From assembly GCA_030348875.1 (NCBI GenBank), contig JAUCEP010000002.1:2745001-2809000 (forward strand): 64,000 bases of DNA, read 5' to 3'. Positions within the stretch are counted from its first letter, which is position 1. Every line of letters starts with the position of its first letter. Shown piece by piece: positions 11,046-19,771 of this stretch. Origin of the DNA: Ureibacillus composti. GTDB taxonomy: Bacteria > Bacillota > Bacilli > Bacillales_A > Planococcaceae. The position numbers were made by a program, and so were the translations under genes. The notes beneath the pieces were generated by a model. It was given only the letters and a program-made list of their open reading frames with translations. It had not been told where the DNA came from and ran no database searches.

Positions 11046-11651
11046 TTAATCTCGAGAAGTCATAATTCCTTTTGTGACTTGATCCAATAATGTGTTAATA
11101 AATTCCGAATCTACTTCCTTCTTATAGATAAGAATCCTATAGTATACAGGTCCATATAACATATCTGCGACAACATCTTTGTCAATAATTGACTGGACTT
11201 CCCCATCTGCCATTGCACGCTCTAAGATTCGTTTTGCATCTTCACGCCGTGGTTTCAAATAGTTTGTATAGAAAGACTGTGCGATATCAGAATCTTCATC
11301 ACTTTCTGCCACAAGTGCTACCACTGTTCTTCCAAGAGTACTGTTCAAAACATTTGCAAGTGTAACCAGATGTTGACGGAAATTTTCTCGGAATGGCGTA
11401 TTTTCTTGAAAATACAAGTTCGTTTCAGTGGACATTAGGAAGGCATCCAACACAAGCAAAGATTTGTTTGACCACCAACGATAGATTGTTGCCTTCCCAA
11501 CACCTGCATGTGTAGCAATGGCTTCAATCGTTAATGTTGAGTATCCCGTTTCCTCTATTAAATGGACAGTTGCGTTAAGAATGGCCGTTTTCGAAGCTTC
11601 ACTGCGTGGCCTTCCAACTGCTTGTGGTTTTAATTTTTTTTTCTCTAGCAT
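11046..11651 (-). CDS. TetR/AcrR-family transcriptional regulator
   Basis: 201 residues. N-terminal helix-turn-helix: KTAILNATVHLIEETGYSTL then IEAIATHAGVGKATIYRWW, the classic TetR recognition helix. The C-terminal half is the variable ligand-binding domain (TetR_C, with GRTVVALVAESDED). It lies 90 bp downstream of the permease gene, same strand, and likely controls it: an inverted repeat overlaps the permease promoter at 13122-13145. Confidence 0.88.
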   Translation of the reverse strand: MLEKKKLKPQAVGRPRSEASKTAILNATVHLIEETGYSTLTIEAIATHAGVGKATIYRWWSNKSLLVLDAFLMSTETNLYFQENTPFRENFRQHLVTLANVLNSTLGRTVVALVAESDEDSDIAQSFYTNYLKPRREDAKRILERAMADGEVQSIIDKDVVADMLYGPVYYRILIYKKEVDSEFINTLLDQVTKGIMTSRD

Positions 11652-11741
11652 CTCTTTCCCTCACTGAAATGTAGTAACCTAATAAATTCATAGATTAATT
11701 ATTTTTTATCTCATCTACATTATACCAGGGAATCAATATTG

Positions 11742-13076
11742 CTATGCGTTTTTTACGTTCATTTCCGTTTTTGGAGGTCCCCATGCTTGTTCTAATATAA
11801 TAGCAATTATTAACCCTACCATTACACCATTGCTAAATAAATATTGTAATAAGGTTGGTAGTGCCATAAAAACAGTTATGGGCAATAACAAAACTCCTGT
11901 TCCAATAGATAGTGCTGCACTTAAAATAGTCAACCGTCTTTGGTCAAGCGGTTCTTTTAATACAGAACTAATCCCGATTCCTACCATTGTCGTAAATGAC
12001 GCAAGCATTGCTGCATATGCAATCGGGCCCGGTAACATCGAAAGGGCTGAATACACTGTCGGAAAAAAGGAAATAACAGTAAGTGCCATACTCGCTAAGA
12101 CAAACGGCAACATTCGACTTTGCCCTGTCATGCGAACAAACCCAGCAGATACGGCAAATGGCACTACTCCAACCGTTGAAAAAACAGAAGACAACATGGT
12201 GTTAATTCCACTTACAATTCCTGAATTTTTTAAGAAACCTCTATTTTGATTCGTTTTCTCCGCCGGAATTTCTAAAGTGGGATCATCAAACACTTGTTTC
12301 ATTGCAGCAAGACACGCAATGATGCTAGAAATTAAGACAAATGTAATCATAATTGCAGAAACAATCATACCAGTATCTAATTTCGGTAATCCCCAAGCGA
12401 AAAAGTCAGGAAAAGAAATAATAGATGAAGTGTTAGGCATAGGTTCGGTTCCATTAATTATAAAGAATGCAATTGAACCAACAATGATCCCAATTAATAC
12501 TGCATAACTTTTTAACCACCCTTTCCCCCAGATAGATAGAATCAATACTAAAATGAAAATGACAAATGCGACCATTACATTTCCAGGGTTTTCGATGGTT
12601 GACGTATTACTTACACCAATCATTCCTTTTAAAAACGTTCCAGATAGTTGAAAGCCGAGAAGTGTCAAATAAACCCCATTTACTAAAGGTGTAAAAATCC
12701 TCAATAATTTATTCATCCATCCCGTTAAACCTATAACAACAAGAAATACTCCAGTTAAAAGCATAGCACCCTCTAATAGTTGTAGGGCACCCATCTTATC
12801 TAAACCCTGGGTAACAACCATTTGTCCCATTAATACAAAGACTCCTAACCATATACCAGCAGGACCATCACAAATTGGATAACGATGCCCAAAAATAGAA
12901 GATATAAAAGAAGATACCCCAACAACTAGAAAAGTTCTTTGCATTAAGGCTGAGATTTCCACTGTAGAAAGGTCAAAAACCTGCCCAACAATAATTGGAA
13001 TCGTTAGCGAATTCGCTAGTAAATAAATAAACCATTGTAAGGAACCGATACTGGTATCCAATTTGTTTTTGTACAT
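11742..13076 (-). CDS. NCS2-family purine/pyrimidine (xanthine/uracil-type) permease
   Basis: 444 residues, about 12-14 hydrophobic segments. Family marks include WFIYLLANSLTIPIIVGQVF at the N-terminus (the NCS2 QH region is replaced by LLAN here), HRYPICDGPAGIWLG, and the signature-like region around STVGVVPFAVSAGFVRMTGQ. It would import a nucleobase with protons. The substrate cannot be fixed, and it lacks purine catabolic genes next to it. GGAAGGG precedes the ATG. A good promoter and operator lie upstream (13122-13172), and the TetR gene follows in the same direction. Confidence 0.82.
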   Translation of the reverse strand: MYKNKLDTSIGSLQWFIYLLANSLTIPIIVGQVFDLSTVEISALMQRTFLVVGVSSFISSIFGHRYPICDGPAGIWLGVFVLMGQMVVTQGLDKMGALQLLEGAMLLTGVFLVVIGLTGWMNKLLRIFTPLVNGVYLTLLGFQLSGTFLKGMIGVSNTSTIENPGNVMVAFVIFILVLILSIWGKGWLKSYAVLIGIIVGSIAFFIINGTEPMPNTSSIISFPDFFAWGLPKLDTGMIVSAIMITFVLISSIIACLAAMKQVFDDPTLEIPAEKTNQNRGFLKNSGIVSGINTMLSSVFSTVGVVPFAVSAGFVRMTGQSRMLPFVLASMALTVISFFPTVYSALSMLPGPIAYAAMLASFTTMVGIGISSVLKEPLDQRRLTILSAALSIGTGVLLLPITVFMALPTLLQYLFSNGVMVGLIIAIILEQAWGPPKTEMNVKNA

Positions 13077-13121
13077 AATCCATCCCTTCCTTTTTGAACA
13101 TTAATAAGGTATTCTATAAAT

Positions 13122-13172
13122 ATAAAACGATACGTTCAGTTTTATATTATGTATTATATTGGTACATTTCAA
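13122..13172 (-). promoter_or_regulatory. permease promoter with overlapping TetR-type operator
   Basis: Minus strand TTGAAA (13172-13167) and TAATAT (13149-13144) are 17 bp apart, a good sigma-A promoter. An inverted repeat ATAAAAC/GTTTTAT (13122-13145) with an inner AACG-ATA-CGTT dyad (13126-13136) covers the -10 box end and the start site, the position expected for a repressor such as the adjacent TetR protein. Confidence 0.5.
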
Positions 13173-14006
13173 CTACATTTTTCATATTTTGTTGTAAAAT
13201 GGAAAAAAGTTATTTATTAGACCCAATATTATTTTTAAAATAACTCATATAAATACTCCTTTAAAAAGGATCAGTACTTGACGAAGAAGTACTTTGTAAA
13301 TATAACGAGTTACTTCTGACTTTAAACAAGCTAATTTCAACCCTAAACCTAACTAGATGAACCCTACTACTACTTTCCCCGACCAATTTGAACTATCTTA
13401 CCTTAGGAAATATTTTTTCTCCTAAAATACTTATTAGAAACACTTAGAAGGTAGTATACATGACGCTCATGAGTACAAATGTTAGCCCAAGTATTAAGAG
13501 TTGAATTGTACCTGGATTGTTATTAATTGTAAAAAAGCCAAGAAAAAAAGTACCGTCTTGGATTTAGCACTTTTCAATTAGAAACTCCTGACGAAAGATA
13601 TATTATCATCTACCTTTTCTACTTTAGGTTTCTCAACATCTTAGATTTATTATTGCAAGCGCTTATTCCTAAATAAACTAAACTAAGCGGTTCCTAAATT
13701 TGGATCCTGCATTAAAAATAATGTCAGAAATGTCAGAAATCCCAGACACTCCTCTCCTAAGCTGTTTATAGCTTTAAAACAGATTTACGGATTGTTGTAA
13801 CAATTTACCATAATAAATGAAATAGTTATTTGAAATTCAGTATCTTTATTGATCGTATTTTTTCATTTATTTTACATTTTATTCCAATAAACTTTCTCTA
13901 TTTTCTCTGTAGAATACTTTGTAATTTTACTATTTAAAATAATTTTTTATATAATATTAAAGCTATTTAATTTAGATTTAGATTCATAGTAATGGGGTGA
14001 TTTTAA
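13173..14006. other. intergenic, about 830 bp, no clear gene
   Basis: AT-rich. I see a short direct repeat (ATGTCAGAA twice, 13722-13742), a small hairpin CCAAGA/TCTTGG near 13540-13561, and on the minus strand near 13550-13440 a short hydrophobic peptide frame (GTIQLLILGLTFVLMSVMY) with no ribosome site or proper start, perhaps a remnant of a membrane protein. The promoter of the LytTR gene should be near its right end. Confidence 0.3.
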
Positions 14007-14813
14007 ATGAGTGATTTTGGATTTGTTAAACAATTAAACGCTTCTCAAACTGGAATGGTATATAAGTTTATCAAAAAAAATGATGTTTTTATCCATACAA
14101 TGATTGAAGGAGATTTACTCTATCATCTTGGGTTTACACCTAGGGATATTATTGGCAAAACCTTACATGACTTCTATCCAGAAGAATATGCAAATAGTAA
14201 ACAAAAATACTACTTCGAAGCTTGGGAAGGTAATTTTGTACATTATGAAACTGAGGTAAACGGAAATTATTACGTTGCATCGTTAAGACCAATATGTAAA
14301 AATGAAGAAGTTGTTGAGGTGGTAGGTTCGTGTATTAACATTACCAGACAATTAAAAAAAGCAGTATCTACAGAAGACTACTTAAATCAAACATTATCCG
14401 AAAAGGTATCTGAGAAAATATTGAATGATGCGTTGCAAAGAACTACCCATTTGATTAATCAAAACTTGAAACAACCTAATATTCCTGTTAAAAAGAATTT
14501 AATAATTAAAAATAGTTCCAATATTATTTTCGTACCTTTGTCTGAGATTATCTTTATTGAGAGGTTAGACAGAAAATCCGTCATACATACCATTAATAAG
14601 CAATATGAAACGTATGAATCCCTTTTTAATCTAACCCAACAACTAGATCAAAACTTTAGTAGATGTCATAAATCCTACATTGTAAATGTTGATTATTTAG
14701 AAATTATTGAACAGATAGGTCAAAAATATATAGGACATTTTAAAAATTACAAAAAGACAGTAAAAATATCTGGCAATATGTTACTAGAATTAAAAAAGTA
14801 TAAATCCTACTAA
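14007..14813 (+). CDS. PAS-LytTR transcriptional regulator
   Basis: 268 residues. The N-terminal half (about 15-120) is a PAS-like sensor: GMVYKFIKKNDVFIHTMIEG, LGFTPRDIIGKTLHDFYP, and the closing EVVEVVGSCINIT. A linker helix follows, and residues about 165-265 are a LytTR DNA-binding domain (IIFVPLSEIIFIERLDRKSV, FSRCHKSYIVNVDYLEII, the HKSY motif being characteristic). There is no receiver domain, so it should respond directly to a cytoplasmic signal. Start has GGGGTG nine bases upstream. The PAS part is strikingly like the second PAS of the GGDEF-EAL protein at 41615-44089. A broken EAL gene follows; a decayed copy of this pair lies at 49854-50729. Confidence 0.85.
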   Translation: MSDFGFVKQLNASQTGMVYKFIKKNDVFIHTMIEGDLLYHLGFTPRDIIGKTLHDFYPEEYANSKQKYYFEAWEGNFVHYETEVNGNYYVASLRPICKNEEVVEVVGSCINITRQLKKAVSTEDYLNQTLSEKVSEKILNDALQRTTHLINQNLKQPNIPVKKNLIIKNSSNIIFVPLSEIIFIERLDRKSVIHTINKQYETYESLFNLTQQLDQNFSRCHKSYIVNVDYLEIIEQIGQKYIGHFKNYKKTVKISGNMLLELKKYKSY

Positions 14814-14840
14814 AACTCAGCATAAATGACTGAGTTTTTT
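14812..14840 (+). terminator. terminator of the PAS-LytTR gene
   Basis: AAAACTCAG / CTGAGTTTTTT with a nine-base loop, overlapping the stop codon. The duplicate locus has an equivalent terminator at 49924-49949. Confidence 0.8.
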
Positions 14841-15096
14841 ATATTTTGTTCATAATTTCTTCATAAAACTATTTATTTTTGTTTCAAACTATTTATTTAT
14901 GGATTCAAAACTTTGAATGATGTATTAAAATGCTAAATTTTATGTCTGAAAGCGATTAGACAACCAACCAAATTACACATATGATACATCTTATTATTAG
15001 GTAGTGCTATGAAGATCCTCTATATCACTTTAGTACATATGAGTCATAGGACTAGATATTAAATTAATTAATTAATTATTTAAATCAAGGAGCATA

Positions 15097-15377
15097 ATGA
15101 TGATGATGAAATTTTTGCCTTCAAAGCTTTGATGCGGACTTGGCAAAAAATAAAACCGGAGGCAATTTTTGAGTATGGAAGAAATGAAGGTAAGTTATTT
15201 GAATTTGACACTGCATCTATCTCAAATGCAATTAAAGAATTCCCCCGCTTCTATTTACAGAGGTATTTATTATTTATAAACGTGTTCCCCTCTACTATTG
15301 TTCATCCTAATTTCATAGAACACATCGAAAACTTATTATATAACGATCCAGAAATAAAATTTAGAACAGTATTTTAA
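15097..15377 (+). pseudogene. EAL-domain (c-di-GMP phosphodiesterase) relic, copy A
   Basis: AAGGAG at 15087 precedes ATG repeats at 15097, but the frame dies after 11 codons. In the next frame the DNA reads DDDEIFAFKALMRTW, then FEYGRNEGKLFEFDTASISN and RYLLFINVFPSTIVHPNF, which is the first third of an EAL domain; the motif itself reads KAL instead of EAL. One extra T in the T5 run near 15113 would rejoin the frames. The protein then ends at RTVF, so two thirds of the domain are missing. It is therefore a truncated, probably frameshifted phosphodiesterase gene, about 280 bp after the LytTR gene. Confidence 0.75.
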
Positions 15378-15505
15378 GTTTAAAATAAAAGTTTAAGTTG
15401 ATTTTCTATTATTAATTAATCAAATATCCAAGGAGTGCCTTAATTTGTGCCTCTTTTTCTTTTATACAAGTCTAAAAATATGAGAAGGATAGGACTGGTG
15501 AAAAA

Positions 15506-15877
15506 ATGAAGGTAAATAGAGATTTACTCTTATTAGAGGAAAGTATTAAAAATGGAGACCTTGCACAAGCTAGAAGAATTATTGAACTAAATATGATGCA
15601 CTTTAAAACACCTAGAATTCGTAATCAATTAAGCATAGAAGCCCTAACGCTTTTAAATATGGTTGTTCAGTTTAATGATAGTAGCACAAATGAGATTTAT
15701 TCAAGAAAAACACAGCTCATCATTGGATATATTAATAACCTTGCACGTAAAGGCCACTTAACGTCCCTTAAACACTATGCTTCATTTCATGATGAATTAC
15801 TATCCAACCCAAAAATATATAACTTACTAAATGCAGATGCAAAAATATTTATTGCTCCACCGAATCAAAAAGATTAA
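15506..15877 (+). CDS. hypothetical protein
   Basis: 123 residues, not recognised. Mostly helical and polar, starting MKVNRDLLLLEESIKNGDLA, with an alternation of charged and aliphatic residues that suggests a small alpha-helical repeat or bundle domain; no signal peptide, membrane segment or cysteine pair. AGGACTGGTG lies before the ATG. It stands between the EAL relic and spo0E-like gene, all on the plus strand, with its own spacing, so it is probably a separate unit. Confidence 0.55.
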   Translation: MKVNRDLLLLEESIKNGDLAQARRIIELNMMHFKTPRIRNQLSIEALTLLNMVVQFNDSSTNEIYSRKTQLIIGYINNLARKGHLTSLKHYASFHDELLSNPKIYNLLNADAKIFIAPPNQKD

Positions 15878-16213
15878 ACACTCAAATCAATCTTCCCTTT
15901 CTGATAATGAAGAATTGATATCAACATATTTCTAATATATAAAGATTGCTAATCAATACCTCTACTCATTCACAAAAGAGATACGACATGTCATTTTAGT
16001 CCAGAACAGAGCAAACTATTGCAAATTTTTATTTGTACCGCCACTCTCTATATTAAATTTACTCATTTCTTTTTGAATGATATCTTCGTTTGTCAATCCT
16101 TTCTTGTATTAAAAGTATAATTGTCGAAACTATTATGTTTTAGAAATTTTCGTTTATAGTGGGCATATTTCCTTCATTTTTGGATTTTTATGACATATTA
16201 GCAGGAGTTAATA
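15878..16213. other. intergenic, no gene seen
   Basis: AT-rich stretch of about 335 bp. I find no convincing frame or hairpin; it should contain the promoter of the Spo0E-like gene (TATTAAAAGTATAAT near 16108 is a possible -10 region). Confidence 0.3.
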
Positions 16214-16429
16214 ATGAAAACAAACGGTTTCCCCCTTGAAGAGTTACAATTTAAAATTGAAGACTTAAGAAGCCACATGATTGCGACAGGACAATTAAAG
16301 GGGCTAACTCATCCTGATACAATTAAATTAAGTCAGGAGTTAGATGTTTTATTGAATGAATATCAAAAACAAATTGAAATGACCCTTATTATTCCTGTGA
16401 ATCCTCTTTATAATAGACCTTTACTTTAA
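16214..16429 (+). CDS. Spo0E-like aspartyl-phosphate phosphatase
   Basis: 71 residues. Small sporulation phosphatases of the Spo0E/YisI/YnzD group remove phosphate from Spo0A~P and so delay sporulation. The family pattern is visible: KIEDLRSHMIATGQLKGLTHP followed by the signature SQELDVLLNEYQ (SxxLDxxIxxY), the part that contacts the response regulator. Ribosome site GCAGGAG seven bases before the ATG. It stands alone. Confidence 0.85.
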   Translation: MKTNGFPLEELQFKIEDLRSHMIATGQLKGLTHPDTIKLSQELDVLLNEYQKQIEMTLIIPVNPLYNRPLL

Positions 16430-16645
16430 ATGTTAAATTTAACAACATTTTTTAATAGTTAACCTAGAAATCTAATTCCCTTAAAAGGTGTTGCTTCATA
16501 ATTCGGCCCTTTCAAGAATAAACGCTGTTCGATCCCCTGGAAATGCGCCTGATTTTTGAAGACTGTTATCCAACTAAAGCCTCTTCCAAGCTCAATAAGA
16601 ACTATTTTAAAAAGGGACAACGAGTTGCAAGTTGTCCTTTCTTTA

Positions 16646-17350
16646 CTAAGCTTTTTGAATCTTTAACATCGAATTAGCATTTATTTGAAATTCATATGAT
16701 ACTTTCACTTCTTCAACTGTACATCCATTGCTAACCAGATAACTTATTATTTTATCTAAATGCTCATAACGTTTTCCTTCTAAATTAACTAAAGGGAAAA
16801 TACGAACTTCCTCTTTTGTAACCCTCAATAACTCATTTAATGTTTCAATGTGAAATTGATAATCTAATCTATCAGCATACATAAATAAAAAATGGGCCGA
16901 AAGAAGAATATCAAACTCTTCAGCCTTAAATGGTAAAGAAGGTAAAGTAACGGGAATGTACCTTTCTTTAGATTCTCTCATATTATTAGCACAATCTTGT
17001 AAAGCACTTAAACGATGCTTTATAAGATCTACTATATCATTGAAATAATCCCATTTATAATTGTTCTGAACTTTTTGCATATGTTCCATTGCGTGTTCAA
17101 TATCCTGAAGACCTTTATTCTTTAGATCTTCACCCGAATGATAATAAGCAATATCGCAAGCTGTTACGTCTAAACCTGATTTGTTTCCAACAGCAGTAAA
17201 TGAACAAGCTCCCGCTGGACAATCGAGTATTTTCTTTCCGTTTAGTTCTTTCTCACAAAGTGAAAACATATCCAAATACTCTTCAAAAGTTCTCCCAATA
17301 AAAACAATTCTTTCTAAATCTAGCTTTGTACTCTGCTCAACTTTACTCAA
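16646..17350 (-). CDS. class I SAM-dependent methyltransferase-like protein
   Basis: 234 residues. Motif I is LNGKKILDCPAGACSF (residues about 36-50), the acidic end of strand 2 is VTACDIAYY, and strand 4 is FDILLSAHFLFMYADRLDY, an arrangement typical of Rossmann-fold methyltransferases. The loop reads DCPAGACSF in place of the more common D-G-G-G, a known variant. Start is TTG after GAGGTGA. Substrate is unknown and the neighbours do not help. Confidence 0.7.
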   Translation of the reverse strand: MSKVEQSTKLDLERIVFIGRTFEEYLDMFSLCEKELNGKKILDCPAGACSFTAVGNKSGLDVTACDIAYYHSGEDLKNKGLQDIEHAMEHMQKVQNNYKWDYFNDIVDLIKHRLSALQDCANNMRESKERYIPVTLPSLPFKAEEFDILLSAHFLFMYADRLDYQFHIETLNELLRVTKEEVRIFPLVNLEGKRYEHLDKIISYLVSNGCTVEEVKVSYEFQINANSMLKIQKA

Positions 17351-17852
17351 CTTAACTCACCTCTTCTAAAGGATTACATTCATATTATCACAAAATAATT
17401 GGTAATAATAACCTTTTTATTGTTTTCCACCTCAACAATATGGTCCGATTTGTTAATAAAGATTGTTGTATAACTGTTTAGTTACAACACTATATTGACT
17501 GCAAACTTATTAAACACATAAATATTCATTTACAGGAGTTAATAATTCTTTTATACGGTTGGAAGTGGAGTACTTGAAAATAATGTCTACATGTTTTATT
17601 TTTCCTCTAACATATCATTTAAATGTGGCTTGCGCTTTGCCAACAAGTAACAAACCCATCGGACTTGGAATGATGGTTTCATATAGTATTATTAATCAAA
17701 TGAATGCTCAGATACTGTCGCAAGTGAACAAGGAAAAGGAACTTGCTTTTCTAACAAACTTTTTATTTATCAATAAACTTTTTATTTTTTTGTTGTACAA
17801 CTTCCAATTTTATGATAATTTAAGTATAAATTTCAAAACTATTCAATCAATT
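17351..17852. other. intergenic upstream of the thiamine operon
   Basis: About 500 bp. An open frame at 17559-17858 (99 codons) has an ATG but no ribosome site and ends at the riboswitch; I regard it as chance. The promoter of the thi operon must lie here. Confidence 0.3.
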
Positions 17853-17943
17853 CACTAGGGGATCCCTTGATAAGGGCTGAGAATAAAGTAGTTACTTTTA
17901 AACCCTCATAACCTGAACAGGTTCGTACCTGCGTAGGAAAGTG
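17853..17943 (+). promoter_or_regulatory. TPP riboswitch of the tenI-thiOSGF operon
   Basis: THI-box core: GGGGATCCC, AAGGGCTGAGAATAAAG, then AACCTGAACAGGTTCGTACC and GCGTAGGAAAGTG. CACT at 17853 closes with AGTG at 17940. The CUGAGA and the ACCTGA/GCGTAGGAAAG segments are the thiamine-pyrophosphate-binding parts. Confidence 0.95.
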
Positions 17944-17950
17944 TTTGTTG

Positions 17951-17982
17951 TTTTTTTGTGCGTATCTTTTTTTGTGCGTATC
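17951..17982 (+). repeat. perfect 16-bp tandem duplication in the riboswitch platform
   Basis: TTTTTTTGTGCGTATC occurs twice back to back (17951-17966 and 17967-17982), between aptamer and terminator. It lengthens the linker of the switch; probably a recent slippage event. Confidence 0.9.
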
Positions 17983-17996
17983 TGAGTACAATTAAC

Positions 17997-18032
17997 AAAA
18001 CCACTTTCCTATCTAAGGTTAGTGGTTTTTTT
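17997..18032 (+). terminator. riboswitch terminator with aptamer-complementary arm
   Basis: AAAACCACT/AGTGGTTTTTTT with an inner CCT/AGG forms a terminator before tenI. Its 5' arm CACTTTCCTA (18002-18011) is perfectly complementary to TAGGAAAGTG (17934-17943) at the 3' end of the aptamer, so without TPP the aptamer arm can form an antiterminator and with TPP the terminator forms. Confidence 0.85.
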
Positions 18033-18065
18033 GCGTGTACTACTACTAAAGAGGAGTAATCAAAT

Positions 18066-18683
18066 ATGAAACTGATTGCCATAACAGATGATTCACATAC
18101 AGTTAACGAACTGACAAGTATCATTTCTTCTGTCCAAGATTTTGTTGATTATGTCCACATTCGTGAAAAATCAAAAACTGCTCAAGAAATTATGTTGCTC
18201 ATTCAGCTTTTAGAACAAGCAGGTGTGAACAAGAAAAAGCTCGTTATTCACGATCGCTTAGATATTGCGTTACTTACACAAATTTCGAATATCCATCTCC
18301 CATCACATAGCCTTCCTATCCAAAAGGTTCGAAAAAACTTCCCGTACTTACGGATTGGTCGTTCAATTCATTCTTTAGAGGAAGCGAAACAAGCAGAAAG
18401 AGATGGAGCTGATTATGTGTTATATGGGCATTGTTTTGAAACTGATTGTAAAAAAGGATTAGTTCCAAACAGCATACATACTATCAACAACATGAAACAA
18501 GTTCTACAAATCCCTGTATATGCTATAGGTGGCATTACACCAAATCGAGTACACACTCTTCAACAATTCCAAACTGATGGCATTGCGGTTATGTCTGGCA
18601 TTTTTTCTTCACCAAAACCTTATGTATCCGCACTAGAATTTTCAAAATTATGTAAGGAGCATTCATGTGAAAACAAATTATGA
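18066..18683 (+). CDS. tenI: TenI thiazole tautomerase
   Basis: 205 residues, TIM-barrel protein related to thiamine phosphate synthase. TenI converts the initial thiazole tautomer made by ThiG to the aromatic carboxy-thiazole phosphate. Features: MKLIAITDDSHTVNE, YVHIREKSKTAQE, the phosphate-binding region PVYAIGGITPNRV and GIAVMSGIFSS. The lack of the longer ThiE active-site set and the position at the head of thiOSGF favour TenI over ThiE. GAGGAG lies upstream of the ATG; the gene overlaps thiO by 17 bp. Confidence 0.9.
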   Translation: MKLIAITDDSHTVNELTSIISSVQDFVDYVHIREKSKTAQEIMLLIQLLEQAGVNKKKLVIHDRLDIALLTQISNIHLPSHSLPIQKVRKNFPYLRIGRSIHSLEEAKQAERDGADYVLYGHCFETDCKKGLVPNSIHTINNMKQVLQIPVYAIGGITPNRVHTLQQFQTDGIAVMSGIFSSPKPYVSALEFSKLCKEHSCENKL

Positions 18684-19767
18684 AGTAGCCATTATAGGCG
18701 GTGGAATTATCGGTTGCTCTATCGCCTATTACTTAGCAAAAGAACAGATGGACGTCGCTATTTTTGAAGAAAAACAACTAGCTAGTAAATCGACAAGTGC
18801 AGCTGCTGGCATGTTAGGTGCACATTCGGAATGTAAGGATCTTGAGATTTTCTATTCTTTTGCAAGAAAGAGCCAACTAGACTACTTTCAGCTTCAAGAT
18901 GAGTTAAAAGAGTTAAGTGGTATTGATATCGAGTTAAGGCAAGGCGGAATTTACCAACTTGCTTATTCAGAAACAGAAAAGCGTGAACTAAGTTCTACCC
19001 TCTCCCTTCCCACCGTCAAATGGTACGACAAAGAAGATGTACAACATGAAGAACCTTTTGTTTCAATGAATATTATGGGAGCCGCCTTTATTAAAGATGA
19101 TGTTAATGTCTTACCCAAATCTGTTTGTCATGCATTTGGAAAGAGTGCCCAAGTATTCGGGGTATCAGTTTTTGAATATACACCCGTTTTCTCCATTCAA
19201 AAACAAGACAACTCCTATACGATTGGAACGAACAAAGGAAATTTCCAAGCTAAATATGTCGTTGTGGCGAATGGTGTATGGAGCTCAACTTTTTTCCATC
19301 AGCTAGGTTTAACAAATACACTTACTCCTGTCAAAGGGGAATGTGTGTCAGTTTCCTATGAAAAGCCGCTGTTGAAGCACACATTATTTCATGAACACTG
19401 CTATATTGTACCGCGAAACAATGGCAGACTTGTAATTGGAGCAAGCATGGTCGAGGGGGATTGGAACGAACATGTAAGTCTCGGTGGTATCGAAAGTCTC
19501 ATTAATAAGGCAAAAACGATGCTTCCTTCTATTACCGAAATGAAAATCGAATCCTTTTGGGCAGGACTTCGTCCACAAACATTTGATCAAAGGCCATTTA
19601 TTGGTCACCATCCTGATGATGAAGGCATTTTATTCGCTACAGGCCATTATCGAAACGGCATTTTGCTTGCCCCTGCTACAGGACAAATGATCCGAGATTT
19701 AATTATGAAGAAAGAAATAAGAAAAGATTGGATGGAAGCCTTTAAAATCAATCGCCAAGAGAGGTGA
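18667..19767 (+). CDS. thiO: glycine oxidase ThiO
   Basis: 366-residue FAD enzyme that oxidises glycine to iminoacetate (dehydroglycine), the C2-N unit for the thiazole ring. The dinucleotide-binding motif VAIIGGGIIGCSIAYYLAKE is at the N-terminus, STSAAAGMLGA follows, and the C-terminal FAD/substrate region reads PFIGHHPDDEGILFATGHYR. Start is GTG after AAGGAG, inside the end of tenI. It is translationally coupled in tenI-thiO-thiS-thiG-thiF, the order found in B. subtilis (there with tenA in front and thiD behind, both absent here). Confidence 0.95.
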   Translation: MKTNYEVAIIGGGIIGCSIAYYLAKEQMDVAIFEEKQLASKSTSAAAGMLGAHSECKDLEIFYSFARKSQLDYFQLQDELKELSGIDIELRQGGIYQLAYSETEKRELSSTLSLPTVKWYDKEDVQHEEPFVSMNIMGAAFIKDDVNVLPKSVCHAFGKSAQVFGVSVFEYTPVFSIQKQDNSYTIGTNKGNFQAKYVVVANGVWSSTFFHQLGLTNTLTPVKGECVSVSYEKPLLKHTLFHEHCYIVPRNNGRLVIGASMVEGDWNEHVSLGGIESLINKAKTMLPSITEMKIESFWAGLRPQTFDQRPFIGHHPDDEGILFATGHYRNGILLAPATGQMIRDLIMKKEIRKDWMEAFKINRQER

Positions 19768-19771
19768 AATC

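Noticed and set aside
13720..13742. Short direct repeat ATGTCAGAA
   Set aside because: Only two short copies with no other structure; probably slippage.
15097..15130. ATG repeat (four in a row) as a real start of a small protein
   Set aside because: The frame ends after 11 codons; it is the damaged start of the EAL gene.
17559..17858. 99-codon frame before the thi operon
   Set aside because: No ribosome site, low-complexity composition, no family, and it ends in the riboswitch aptamer.
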